Made by a program: the position numbers and the translations under genes. Shown here piece after piece: positions 36,292-45,519 of a stretch of 64,000 nucleotides of DNA. The DNA lies in the NCBI GenBank assembly GCA_045543555.1, contig JAZQMQ010000024.1, positions 62,001 through 126,000 on the forward strand. The letters run 5' to 3'. Origin of the DNA: Colimorpha_A sp045543555 (GTDB lineage: Bacteria > Bacillota > Clostridia > Oscillospirales > CAG-272). A model generated the notes under the pieces. It worked only from the letters and a program-made list of their open reading frames with translations, had not been told where the DNA came from and did no database searches. How positions within the stretch are numbered: position 1 is the first letter of the stretch; every line of letters begins with the position of its first letter.

Positions 36292-37989
36292 ATGCTATCA
36301 TCACTCCATATTGAAAACATTGCGGTGATAAAGCAGGCTGACATAGATCTTGATAAAGGATTTCACGTACTGACCGGTGAGACCGGGGCGGGCAAGTCAA
36401 TACTTATTGACAGTATTGAGCTCCTTCTAGGTGCGAGACCGACTAAGAATCTTATAAGAAACGGAGAAACCAAGGCAACCGTATCTGCGCTTTTTACAGA
36501 TATAAAGCCTTGTCTTGACAGACTCCCCGAAGGATTTGATATATCTCCGGACGAGGATGGTTGCCTTCTCGTTACAAGAAGCATTGACGACGGAGGAAAG
36601 GCTGTTACAAAAATTAACGGCAGAACAGTACCCGTGTCTCTTCAGAAGGAATTGATGCCTTATCTTATCAATATACACGGTCAAAATGATAACAAGACCC
36701 TGATGTCTAGTGCTTCACATCTCGAATATCTTGATAATTACGCTGATAACGGAGATCTGCTTGAAGATTACAAGGAGGCATTTTCTTCATACGAGAGCTG
36801 TAAGAAAAGAATTGTATCTTTAAGACGTGATGAAAGAGAAAAAGAGAGAACTGTCGAGTTGCTTCGTCATCAGATTGCAGATATCGATGCTGCTAAACTC
36901 GTCATTGGCGAGGAAGAAGAGCTTGAGAATGCAAAGGATAAGGTTAAAAACTCGGAAAAGATTCTAAAACAAGCAAGACTTGTTGAAAAAGCTCTTTACA
37001 GATCAGAAAAATCACTTTCGGCGTATGAGCTTGTTAAGCGTTCTGTATCTGCCCTGCAAAGCATTGCTGAATATGTGCCCAATGCAGACGAGTATGTTGA
37101 AAAGCTTACAAATATGATGTATGAGCTCGAGGAGATAGGAATTTCAGCCTCAGACATTGCGGAAAGTGACTATGATGATCCTGATGCTGAATTGGATCGA
37201 ATTGAGGATCGTCTTGATCTCATTTCTAAGCTAAGAAAAAAGTATGGCTCTGATATAAAAGAAATCCTTGAATACAGAGACAGTGCTGCTAGGGAATTGT
37301 CTGACATTGAAAGCTCGGACACACTTATCGAGGATCTGCGAATTGAGATGTCAACACATAAAAAGAAAGCCACAGCTTTAGCGGCAGAGTTGACAGAAAG
37401 AAGAAAGAAAGCTTCAGTTACGCTTGAAGAGAGTGTTATAAATGAACTTGAATTTCTGGAAATGCCAAAGGTAAGATTCAAGGTCGATTTTAAGCGATCT
37501 GTTGATGCTGACGGGAAACTGTTACTTACTTCTAACGGAGCAGATAACGTTGAATTCTTGATATCAGCAAACCCCGGAGAGCCCCTGAAACCGTTGATTA
37601 AGATTGCATCGGGTGGAGAACTTTCCAGGATCATGCTGGCATTAAAAAACATAAATTCCTATGGATATGAAGGTCAGACGTTAATTTTCGATGAAATAGA
37701 TACAGGAGTGTCAGGAAAAACCTCTCAGAAAATAGGAATGCGTCTTAGAAAACTGTCAGTAAGCAATCAGGTAATCTGTGTTACACATTCTGCTCAGATT
37801 GCATGCGAAGCTCATCATCAGTATCTTATCTCAAAGAAAGAAAATGATGGACGAGTACAGACAACAGTAACGCTTCTGGAAAGAGAAGAAAGAATCAAAG
37901 AGATCGCTCGTATAATGGGCGGTGTAAATATAACCGATAAGCTGATACAGTCTGCATCTGAGATGCTTGATGAAGCAGGCAGGGAATAA
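36292..37989 (+). CDS. recN: DNA repair protein RecN
   Basis: RecN is an SMC-like ATPase that joins DNA ends early in double-strand break repair. The 565 residues give a Walker A GETGAGKS near residue 30, a coiled coil between about 150 and 380 with a hinge at its tip, an ABC signature-like ASGGELSRIMLALK near 440 and a Walker B LIFDEIDTGVSG near 463. These match the family in order and spacing. It follows argR, as is usual. A GGAG site precedes the ATG. Confidence 0.96.
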   Translation: MLSSLHIENIAVIKQADIDLDKGFHVLTGETGAGKSILIDSIELLLGARPTKNLIRNGETKATVSALFTDIKPCLDRLPEGFDISPDEDGCLLVTRSIDDGGKAVTKINGRTVPVSLQKELMPYLINIHGQNDNKTLMSSASHLEYLDNYADNGDLLEDYKEAFSSYESCKKRIVSLRRDEREKERTVELLRHQIADIDAAKLVIGEEEELENAKDKVKNSEKILKQARLVEKALYRSEKSLSAYELVKRSVSALQSIAEYVPNADEYVEKLTNMMYELEEIGISASDIAESDYDDPDAELDRIEDRLDLISKLRKKYGSDIKEILEYRDSAARELSDIESSDTLIEDLRIEMSTHKKKATALAAELTERRKKASVTLEESVINELEFLEMPKVRFKVDFKRSVDADGKLLLTSNGADNVEFLISANPGEPLKPLIKIASGGELSRIMLALKNINSYGYEGQTLIFDEIDTGVSGKTSQKIGMRLRKLSVSNQVICVTHSAQIACEAHHQYLISKKENDGRVQTTVTLLEREERIKEIARIMGGVNITDKLIQSASEMLDEAGRE

Positions 37990-38023
37990 AGAATATATAA
38001 AAAACGAAAGGTATGGATAAAAA

Positions 38024-39250
38024 ATGACATTATACGACGAGCTTGTTGCAAGAGGACTTATTGCGCAGGTAACTAATGAAGATGAAATTAAAAAAATGAT
38101 AAACGAGGGAAAAGCTACGTTTTATATAGGCTTTGATCCTACTGCTGATTCTTTACACGTAGGTCACTTTATGGCACTTTGCTTAATGAAGAGACTTCAG
38201 TCTGCTGGAAACCGCCCGATCGCACTTATTGGTGGTGGTACCGCAATGATTGGTGACCCGTCTGGTAGAACGGATATGCGTTCTATGATGACAAGAGAAA
38301 CAATACAGCATAACTGTGATTGTTTCAAAAAGCAGATGGAAAGATTTATCGAATTTGGTGAAGGCAAGGCTATGATGGTAAATAATGCTGATTGGCTTCT
38401 TGATCTCAATTATGTTGAAGTTCTTCGTGAGGTAGGCGCTTGCTTCTCTGTTAATAATATGCTCAGAGCGGAATGCTATAAGCAGAGAATGGAGAAGGGT
38501 CTTTCCTTCCTTGAATTCAACTACATGATAATGCAGTCCTACGACTTTTACTACCTCTTCGAAAAGTACGGCTGTAATATGCAGTTTGGCGGTAACGACC
38601 AGTGGTCCAATATGCTTGGCGGTACCGAGCTTATCAGAAGAAAACTTGGCAAGGACGCTCACGCTATGACCATCACCCTCCTCCTCAATTCCGAGGGCAA
38701 GAAAATGGGTAAGACCGCATCGGGCGCAGTTTGGCTCGATCCCAATAAGACCGCTCCATACGATTTCTTCCAGTATTGGAGAAATATTGATGATGCGGAT
38801 GTTCTTAAGTGCATAAGAATGCTTACATTCCTTCCTCTTGAGCAAATAAATGAGATGGATAGCTGGGAAGGATCTCAACTCAATAAGGCTAAGGAAATTC
38901 TTGCATATGAGCTTACAAAGCTCGTTCATGGTGACGATGAGGCAAACAAGGCACTTGAAGCTGCACGTGCAGTCTTTGCAAACGGCGGAGTTTCTGCAGA
39001 TATGCCTACAACCGAGCTCACAAGTGAGAATTTCACCGACGGCTCCATCCTCGTTTCCGACCTTCTTGTTCTTGGCGGTCTTGCACCCTCCAAGGGCGAA
39101 GCAAAGCGTCTTATTCAGCAGGGCGGAATACTTGTAAACGATGAAAAGGTCGTAGCATTTAATGCCGCAGTTTCCTCTGAGGCATTCGGTGACGGACTTA
39201 TCGTTAAAAAGGGTAAAAAGGTATTCCACCGCTTCGTAATTAATGGCTGA
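38024..39250 (+). CDS. tyrS: Tyrosyl-tRNA synthetase
   Basis: A class I aminoacyl-tRNA synthetase of 408 residues that charges tRNA-Tyr. The HIGH-like site is HVGHFMAL (about residue 46) and the KMSKS-like site is KMGKT (about 230), preceded by the tyrosine-binding YDFYYLF and NDQWSN segments. The C-terminus carries an S4 domain (about 340-408). Only 34 bases separate it from recN, so no T-box leader can be present. Middle codons (about 38520-38790) are much more C-ending than the flanks. Confidence 0.97.
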   Translation: MTLYDELVARGLIAQVTNEDEIKKMINEGKATFYIGFDPTADSLHVGHFMALCLMKRLQSAGNRPIALIGGGTAMIGDPSGRTDMRSMMTRETIQHNCDCFKKQMERFIEFGEGKAMMVNNADWLLDLNYVEVLREVGACFSVNNMLRAECYKQRMEKGLSFLEFNYMIMQSYDFYYLFEKYGCNMQFGGNDQWSNMLGGTELIRRKLGKDAHAMTITLLLNSEGKKMGKTASGAVWLDPNKTAPYDFFQYWRNIDDADVLKCIRMLTFLPLEQINEMDSWEGSQLNKAKEILAYELTKLVHGDDEANKALEAARAVFANGGVSADMPTTELTSENFTDGSILVSDLLVLGGLAPSKGEAKRLIQQGGILVNDEKVVAFNAAVSSEAFGDGLIVKKGKKVFHRFVING

Positions 39251-39265
39251 TATTGAACTTTTCGC

Positions 39266-39297
39266 TTAACGATTGCATAAAATCGTTAGTGTTAAGA
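39266..39297 (+). other. Weak hairpin between tyrS and murB
   Basis: A 7-base stem (TAACGAT at 39267-39273 with ATCGTTA at 39282-39288) lies in the 69-base gap. It has no clear T-run, so it may be a weak attenuator or only an RNA-processing structure. Confidence 0.35.
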
Positions 39298-39319
39298 AAA
39301 AGTGAAAGGAGCATAGTAA

Positions 39320-40261
39320 ATGCTCAATAACTATGAAATGCTTGAGCGATATTTAATCGAAGCAAAGGAAGATGACAGGCTGGATTTTAAATACGATCTG
39401 TCACTCAAGTCGGTTTCTACTTTTAAGATCGGTGGACCAGCATCCTTTGGTATATATCCTAACTCTAAAGATGAGTTGGCTTCGCTTTGTGCGCTGTGCC
39501 GTAGCTTAAGTGTGCCGTTTATTGTTGGCGGCAATATTAGTAATCTTGTATTTGACGATACAGGATTTGAGGGTGCGGTTATATTTACAAGCTCATTAAA
39601 CAAAATAAAGATTGATGGCAGTACGGTTACGGTCGATTGCGGAGTTTCGATATCGAAGCTTTGTAATACCGTGGCTGATAACGGACTTTCAGGTTTAGAA
39701 TTTGCATACGGTATTCCCGGGTCTGTAGGCGGCGCTGTGTTTATGAATGCGGGTGCATACGGCGGAGAATTTAAGAACGTTATCAAAACCGTAAGCTTTT
39801 ACGATGCTGAAGGTGATGAATTTTTTACGATTCAAAACGATGAATGTTGCTTCGGTTACAGAAAAAGTATTTTTCAGGACAGGAATAAGATAATACTTTC
39901 CGCAACATTAAGGCTTGAGAATTCGGAAAAGGATCAAGTGCTTTCTTTGATGCAGGATTACATTCAGAGGAGGAAAGATAAGCAGCCTCTGAATTACCCG
40001 TCAGCGGGAAGTGTATTCAAGCGTCCCGAGGGCTATTTTGCCGGTAAGCTTATTGAGGACTCAGGGCTTAAAGGGTTTAAAATCGGCGGAGCACAGGTGT
40101 CTAAAAAGCACGCGGGATTTATAATCAATGCCGAAGATGCCACGTCAAATGACGTTAAAGCGCTAGTAAAACACATTCAGACTGTCGTTAAAGAGAAGTT
40201 TGGTGTGGATCTCGAATGTGAGATAAAGTTTATTACCAATCCGTCGGAGGTGAAGACTTAA
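39320..40261 (+). CDS. murB: UDP-N-acetylenolpyruvoylglucosamine reductase
   Basis: MurB uses NADPH and FAD to reduce the enolpyruvyl group, yielding UDP-MurNAc. The 313 residues show an FAD-binding fold with FKIGGPA (about 35), GGNISNLVF, PGSVGGAVFMNAGAYG (about 135) and the catalytic serine in YPSAGSVFKRP (about 230). The C-terminal glutamate lies in LECEIKFI. A GAAAGGA site supports the ATG at 39320. It overlaps whiA by one base. The rapZ and yvcK genes commonly found between murB and whiA are not here. Confidence 0.96.
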   Translation: MLNNYEMLERYLIEAKEDDRLDFKYDLSLKSVSTFKIGGPASFGIYPNSKDELASLCALCRSLSVPFIVGGNISNLVFDDTGFEGAVIFTSSLNKIKIDGSTVTVDCGVSISKLCNTVADNGLSGLEFAYGIPGSVGGAVFMNAGAYGGEFKNVIKTVSFYDAEGDEFFTIQNDECCFGYRKSIFQDRNKIILSATLRLENSEKDQVLSLMQDYIQRRKDKQPLNYPSAGSVFKRPEGYFAGKLIEDSGLKGFKIGGAQVSKKHAGFIINAEDATSNDVKALVKHIQTVVKEKFGVDLECEIKFITNPSEVKT

Positions 40262-41139
40262 TGTATGAGTCTTTTTCCCAAGAGGTAAAAAACGAGATAT
40301 GCGCGGAGCGTTTTAAACAGAAATGTTGCAGAGCATCGCTTCTGTGCGGAATGATATTCGGCATTTGTCCGGATAACGAAGAGATTCTTGAGCTACAAAG
40401 TGAAAACCCGTTTGTTGCGATGCTTTATGCAAAGCTTGTTAAAGAGTTTACAGGATGGAAAAAGGACAGTGATATATCCTTAACCGTAATTAACGGCGAA
40501 GCTAGGATCAATACGCTAAAGGCAGGGTTAGGGATCAGCTCAATTATGTCTTTTGATGAGTCACAGTTTATGTGTGACGAATGTATCCATTCCTTTTTGA
40601 AGGGTGCTTTCCTCACGTGCGGAACTGTCACGTATCCCGAAAATTCATACCACATGGAATTCTTGATACGCTCAGAGCACAGAATAACGTTTTTAGCAGA
40701 ACTTCTTGCGTCAATCGGTGCACCGCCTAAGATAACCGAAAGACGCGGAGGATATTTCGGTCTTTATTATAAGGACAGTGAGAGCGTTGTTGATCTGCTC
40801 GGTCATCTCGGAGCGAACAGAGCGACCTTCAAAATGCTCGACATAAAAATTTATAAGGACTTAAGAAATAACGCAAACCGCAGGGCAAACTGCGAAATGG
40901 CAAATATAGGAAAAACAGTAGCCGCATCAGATGCTCAGATGAAAGCGATCGAGATTATAATTGAAAGCGGAAAGTCGGACGAGCTCCCCGACGAGCTGCG
41001 TCAGACGCTCGATCTTCGCGCCGCTTTCCCGAGTGCAACGCTTAATGAGCTGGCATCAATGCACACTCCTCCGATTACAAAATCGGGAGTTAATCATCGT
41101 TTAAAAAGGCTTCTTGACTTTTCAGAGAAGCTTAAATAA
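40261..41139 (+). CDS. whiA: DNA-binding protein WhiA
   Basis: WhiA combines a degenerate homing endonuclease (LAGLIDADG-like) domain with a C-terminal helix-turn-helix. In 292 residues the N-terminal part is recognised by FLKGAFLTCGTVTYPENSYHMEF (about 115-137, given here as a region), and the HTH by TKSGVNHRLKRL near the C-terminus (about 275-290). It influences cell division and chromosome segregation in Firmicutes and sporulation in Streptomyces. The start overlaps the murB stop, and GGAGGTGAAG precedes it. Confidence 0.95.
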   Translation: MYESFSQEVKNEICAERFKQKCCRASLLCGMIFGICPDNEEILELQSENPFVAMLYAKLVKEFTGWKKDSDISLTVINGEARINTLKAGLGISSIMSFDESQFMCDECIHSFLKGAFLTCGTVTYPENSYHMEFLIRSEHRITFLAELLASIGAPPKITERRGGYFGLYYKDSESVVDLLGHLGANRATFKMLDIKIYKDLRNNANRRANCEMANIGKTVAASDAQMKAIEIIIESGKSDELPDELRQTLDLRAAFPSATLNELASMHTPPITKSGVNHRLKRLLDFSEKLK

Positions 41140-41168
41140 AATTAAAATTGAAATTAAGGAGAAAGATT

Positions 41169-41897
41169 ATGAAACATTCATACGGACTGCAAATTTACAG
41201 CGTGAGGGACATCACTAAAGACGACCTTTTGGCCGCTTTAAAGAAGGTTGCCGAGATTGGTTATGAATATGTAGAATTTGCGGGATTTTTTGGCAATTCG
41301 GCAGAGGATGTAAAAAAGACTCTCGACGAAAACGGGCTTAAGTGCTCCGGTACACATACAGGTTGGCAGGAGGTTCTTCCCGATGTAATTGATAAAACGA
41401 TTGAGTACCATAAGACGATCGGCAATAAAAACATTATAATCCCGGGTGCAGATCTTTCTACACTTGAAAAAATTAGTTACTTCTGCGATGTGGTAAACAA
41501 TGCAATGCCGATTCTTGAAAAGGAAGGTATCACGCTCGGATACCATAACCATTCCAAAGAGTTTGAGGTAATGCCCTGGGGATCCACAATTCATTCTGAA
41601 CTTGAGAGAAGAACAAATATAGCGTTTGAGATCGATACTTACTGGGCGTTTAATGCAGGTTGCGATCCTCTGCAGGTGATGAAGCGCCTTGAAGACCGTA
41701 TTTGTGCTATACATCTTAAGGACGGCTTAATGGGAGGACGCGGAAAAGCACTCGGCGAGGGTGAGGCACCTGTAAAAGCAGTAAGAGACCTTGCTTATGA
41801 GATGGGTCTTCCTATTGTCGTTGAAAGCGAAACTCTTTATCCCGACGGAATTTCCGAGGTAACTCGTTGCATAGAGTACCTCAAGACCATCGATTAA
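41169..41897 (+). CDS. Sugar phosphate isomerase/epimerase (xylose isomerase-like TIM barrel)
   Basis: The 242-residue protein is an AP endonuclease 2 superfamily TIM barrel. The ATG at 41169 is preferred over 41148 because AAGGAG is at 41156-41161. Motif-like histidines and acids are seen in CSGTHTGW, GYHNHSKEF, EIDTYWAF, and AIHLKDG, which match the metal-binding set of sugar isomerases such as IolE/IolI. The substrate is not deducible. It has its own ribosome binding site between whiA and dnaE, with short gaps. Confidence 0.85.
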   Translation: MKHSYGLQIYSVRDITKDDLLAALKKVAEIGYEYVEFAGFFGNSAEDVKKTLDENGLKCSGTHTGWQEVLPDVIDKTIEYHKTIGNKNIIIPGADLSTLEKISYFCDVVNNAMPILEKEGITLGYHNHSKEFEVMPWGSTIHSELERRTNIAFEIDTYWAFNAGCDPLQVMKRLEDRICAIHLKDGLMGGRGKALGEGEAPVKAVRDLAYEMGLPIVVESETLYPDGISEVTRCIEYLKTID

Positions 41898-41934
41898 TAA
41901 CTGCACAAATATCGGATGTAAGGAGGTGAATAAG

Positions 41935-44900
41935 GTGACGGATTTTGTCCATTTGCATTTGCACAGTGAATATAGCCTTCTCGACGGTGCGTGCCGAATC
42001 TCCGAGATACCCAAAAGGGCTAAGGAACTCGGTATGAAGGCGGTCGCATTGACCGATCACGGCGTAATGTACGGCTCTGTCGCATTTTATAATGCGTGTA
42101 AAGAAGAGGGCATTAAGCCGATAATCGGTTGTGAGGTCTACTGCGCAAAGGGTTCACGCTTTGATAACACCGGCAGCGGCGAAACCGAGCCCGATCACCT
42201 TGTTCTCCTCGTAAAAAATGAGATTGGATACAAAAATCTTACTTATATGGTATCCGTAGCTCACAAAGAGGGCTTTTATCGTAAGCCCAGAATAGATATT
42301 GAGCTTCTTGAAGATCACAGTGAAGGGCTTATATGTCTTTCTGCTTGCCTTAGCGGATATATTCCCAGACATATTATGCAGGGTGATCTCAAAGGCGCTG
42401 AGAATTATGCTCTGCGACTCGATTCAATATTCCGAAGAGGAAATTTTTATCTCGAGCTTCAGGATGAGGGAATCGAAGGGCAGAGAATGGTAAATGAATG
42501 TATTGCGGGAATTTCCGAGCATACGGGAATACCGCTCGTTGCCACAAACGATGTCCATTATCTGAAAAGAGAGGATGCATTTACACAGTCTGTAATGATG
42601 TGCATACAGACAAACTCTCTTATTGCAGACGGCAGACCTCTCGGCTTTGAAGCCGACGAATTTTATATGAAGTCTCCTGAGAAAATGGAAAAGCTTCTCG
42701 GACGATATAACGGTGCAATGCAAAATACCGTAAGGATCGCTGATAAGTGTAATTTTGATTTTGTTTTTGGAAAAACTTTTCTTCCTCGTTTTGATCCTCC
42801 GGACGGTATGAAGGCAAGCGATTACCTCAAAAAGCTTGCTTATGAAGGGCTTGAAAGACGAGAAAACGACGGAAGCATCGTTTATGATGGCAAATACACT
42901 CATCAGGACTATGTTCTGAGAATAGATTACGAGCACGTTGTTATCAGCTCGATGGGATATTCTTCATATTTTCTCATAGTTTCCGATTTTGTTAATTACG
43001 CAAAGAGCAAGCTTATCCCAACGGGTCCCGGTCGAGGCTCTGGCGCGGGAAGTTTGGTGGCTTATTTGCTTGGGATTACCGAAGTTGATCCCGTAAAATT
43101 TTCTTTGCTTTTTGAATCATTTTTAAATCCTCAGCGTGTCAGTATGCCCGATTTTGATATTGATTTTTGCTACAGAAGACGCGATGAGGTTATCGATTAC
43201 GTTGGTAGAAAATACGGAAATGACCACGTTTGTCAGATAATTACCTTCGGTACAATGGCTGCCAAGGCTGCGTTGCGTGACGTTGGACGTGCCCTTGGAA
43301 TGCAGTATTCAAAGGTTGATGCGATCGTAAGAGCCCTTCCGGAAGTTAAGGGTGGAGTTACTCTCAAGGATGCAATTGAGGATAAAAGCTTCAAAGCGGT
43401 CCTTGACGGAGACGATGAGGCGAGGGAGCTCGTTCGCATTGCGGCAGATCTTGAGGGTATGCCGAGAAACGCATCAACTCACGCTGCTGGAGTCGTTATT
43501 ACCGATAAGCCTGTGCACGAGTACGTTCCGCTGTCGGTCAACGGAGATACCGTAGTAACCCAGTTTGATATGGATACGGTTGCAAAGCTTGGACTTCTCA
43601 AATTTGATTTTCTTGCTCTTCGTTATCTCACGGTTATCGACGATACAGCGAAGCTGATTCAGATCGAAGAACCGAATTTTTCTATTAATGATATCCCCTT
43701 TGACGACGAAAAGACATATGATCTGATCTCACAAGGCAAAACAGACGGTCTGTTTCAGCTTGAATCCGAAGGAATGCGTCAGCTTTTAATTCAAATGAAG
43801 CCGTCTTGCATCACAGATATTATGGTAGCAATAGCACTCTACCGTCCCGGCCCGATGGATTCAATACCGCGTTTCCTTAAAAACCGTGTCGATATGTCAA
43901 AGCTGACATATAAGATTGATTGCCTTAAGGATATTCTTGATGAGACCTGCGGTTGTATCGTTTATCAAGAGCAAGTAATGCAGGTATTCAGAGAGGTAGC
44001 GGGATATACCTACGGTAAGGCTGATGTTGTCAGACGCGCAATTGCCAAGAAAAAGCCGGGTGTCATTGAAAAGGAGCGGGAAAGCTTCGTTTCCGGTGCT
44101 GTTCAGCGCGGATATTTAAGAGACGATGCAGAATCGCTCTATTCCGAGATGACAGAATTTGCAAACTATGGCTTCAAAAAAAGCCACGCTGCTGCATACG
44201 CATTTATTTCGTATCAGACAGCTTATCTTAAAACACACTATGCACCAATGTATTACGCTTCGCTTATATCTTCGGTTTTCGGAAATCAGAATAAGATGAA
44301 CGAATATATAATTGAGTGCTCAAAAATGGGTATCAGGACACTTCCGCCCGACATCAATGAGAGTGGTACAGGATTTTCGGTCAGCGGCGGAAATATCAGA
44401 TATGGGCTTCCCGCAATCAAGAATGTCGGGGCGCAGTTTATCGAGCGCGTGGTAGCGGAGAGAAGAGTGCGACCCTTTTCATCATTCTATGATTTCGTAT
44501 CAAGAATGCAGGGAAATGATCTTAACAGAAGACAGATCGAGTCACTTATAAAAGCAGGGGCTTTTGATAGCCTTGGCGTGTACAGAAGCCGTTTGCTTGC
44601 TTCGTGTAACGAAATTATTGATTCCTGCCAAAGACGTGCACATTCAAGTGTTTCGGGTCAGCTCGATATGTTTTCATCCGATACCGTTGAAATAAAATAT
44701 CCCGATATTCCCGAATTTACTCTTACAGAAAAGCTTCGCCTTGAAAAAGAAAGCGCAGGGATGTATCTTTCAGGTCATGTTCTCGATGGCTATGAAAAGC
44801 ATATAAACGATATCAAAGCTGTCGAAATCCGCAGTATTCTCGACGATGTTTCAGATAGCGGAGGGCGCTTCAAGGAAAAGCAGGTCGTACAAGTGGCGGG

Positions 44901-45441
44901 TGTAGTTTCTTCCGTGACAAAAAAGAACACCAAAAACGGTGAGCTTATGTATTTCCTGTCCTTTGAGGACAGGGGGGGAGAATGTGAGGTTATAGTCTTC
45001 CCAAAGAGCGTTGTCGAATACAGATTGCTTCTTGAAGTCGATAAGGTTATTGCCATTGAAGCAGAGCTGTCCTTTAAAGACGGTGAGCTTAAGCTGATTT
45101 TAAGAAAAGCATCGGCATTAAGTGACGACGGAAATTATAAGCCGGCTGTTAATCAACAAAACGTAGCCGCCCAAGAAAAAACTGTGGTTAAAATCGAAGA
45201 TACTTCCTGCAAGGAGGCTGTGAAAACTCAAAAATTATACTTGAAGGTTAAGAGTATGAATTGCAATGAGTTTAAACGAGCCCTTGCGGTCTGTGAAATA
45301 TTTGACGGTTCAACACAGGTAATATTTTATAACGAAGACAGTAAGAAATATGTTTTAGCGAACATTCTCACCTCATCATCGTCCTTTGTGCTAAATGAGC
45401 TTAAGGAAATATTGGGTGATAAATGTGTTGTTTTGAATTGA
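41935..45441 (+). CDS. dnaE: DNA polymerase III subunit alpha, DnaE type
   Basis: A replicative polymerase of 1168 residues. It starts with a PHP domain (HLHLHSEYSLLDG, about residues 6-18), then the polymerase domain with PGRGSGAGSL and the catalytic aspartates in MPDFDIDF (about 403-410). The tandem helix-hairpin-helix lies at about 880, and an OB fold near 1000 (VVQVAGVVSS). GTG at 41935 is preferred over GTG at 41926 because the AAGGAGGT site ends at 41927. In Clostridia DnaE accompanies the PolC enzyme, which is not in the window. Confidence 0.96.
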   Translation: MTDFVHLHLHSEYSLLDGACRISEIPKRAKELGMKAVALTDHGVMYGSVAFYNACKEEGIKPIIGCEVYCAKGSRFDNTGSGETEPDHLVLLVKNEIGYKNLTYMVSVAHKEGFYRKPRIDIELLEDHSEGLICLSACLSGYIPRHIMQGDLKGAENYALRLDSIFRRGNFYLELQDEGIEGQRMVNECIAGISEHTGIPLVATNDVHYLKREDAFTQSVMMCIQTNSLIADGRPLGFEADEFYMKSPEKMEKLLGRYNGAMQNTVRIADKCNFDFVFGKTFLPRFDPPDGMKASDYLKKLAYEGLERRENDGSIVYDGKYTHQDYVLRIDYEHVVISSMGYSSYFLIVSDFVNYAKSKLIPTGPGRGSGAGSLVAYLLGITEVDPVKFSLLFESFLNPQRVSMPDFDIDFCYRRRDEVIDYVGRKYGNDHVCQIITFGTMAAKAALRDVGRALGMQYSKVDAIVRALPEVKGGVTLKDAIEDKSFKAVLDGDDEARELVRIAADLEGMPRNASTHAAGVVITDKPVHEYVPLSVNGDTVVTQFDMDTVAKLGLLKFDFLALRYLTVIDDTAKLIQIEEPNFSINDIPFDDEKTYDLISQGKTDGLFQLESEGMRQLLIQMKPSCITDIMVAIALYRPGPMDSIPRFLKNRVDMSKLTYKIDCLKDILDETCGCIVYQEQVMQVFREVAGYTYGKADVVRRAIAKKKPGVIEKERESFVSGAVQRGYLRDDAESLYSEMTEFANYGFKKSHAAAYAFISYQTAYLKTHYAPMYYASLISSVFGNQNKMNEYIIECSKMGIRTLPPDINESGTGFSVSGGNIRYGLPAIKNVGAQFIERVVAERRVRPFSSFYDFVSRMQGNDLNRRQIESLIKAGAFDSLGVYRSRLLASCNEIIDSCQRRAHSSVSGQLDMFSSDTVEIKYPDIPEFTLTEKLRLEKESAGMYLSGHVLDGYEKHINDIKAVEIRSILDDVSDSGGRFKEKQVVQVAGVVSSVTKKNTKNGELMYFLSFEDRGGECEVIVFPKSVVEYRLLLEVDKVIAIEAELSFKDGELKLILRKASALSDDGNYKPAVNQQNVAAQEKTVVKIEDTSCKEAVKTQKLYLKVKSMNCNEFKRALAVCEIFDGSTQVIFYNEDSKKYVLANILTSSSSFVLNELKEILGDKCVVLN

Positions 45442-45519
45442 TTTTTAAAGAATTCATATGCAGTTCAAATCTTATGGTTATAATGACTTAAGATAAGTGA
45501 AAGGATAAAACGCTGTAAC

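Noticed and set aside
38183..39229. Long antisense frame across tyrS
   Set aside because: Its product has no recognisable domain, and the plus strand encodes an unmistakable synthetase; similar long antisense frames lie opposite the S1 part (61859-62809) and ruvB.
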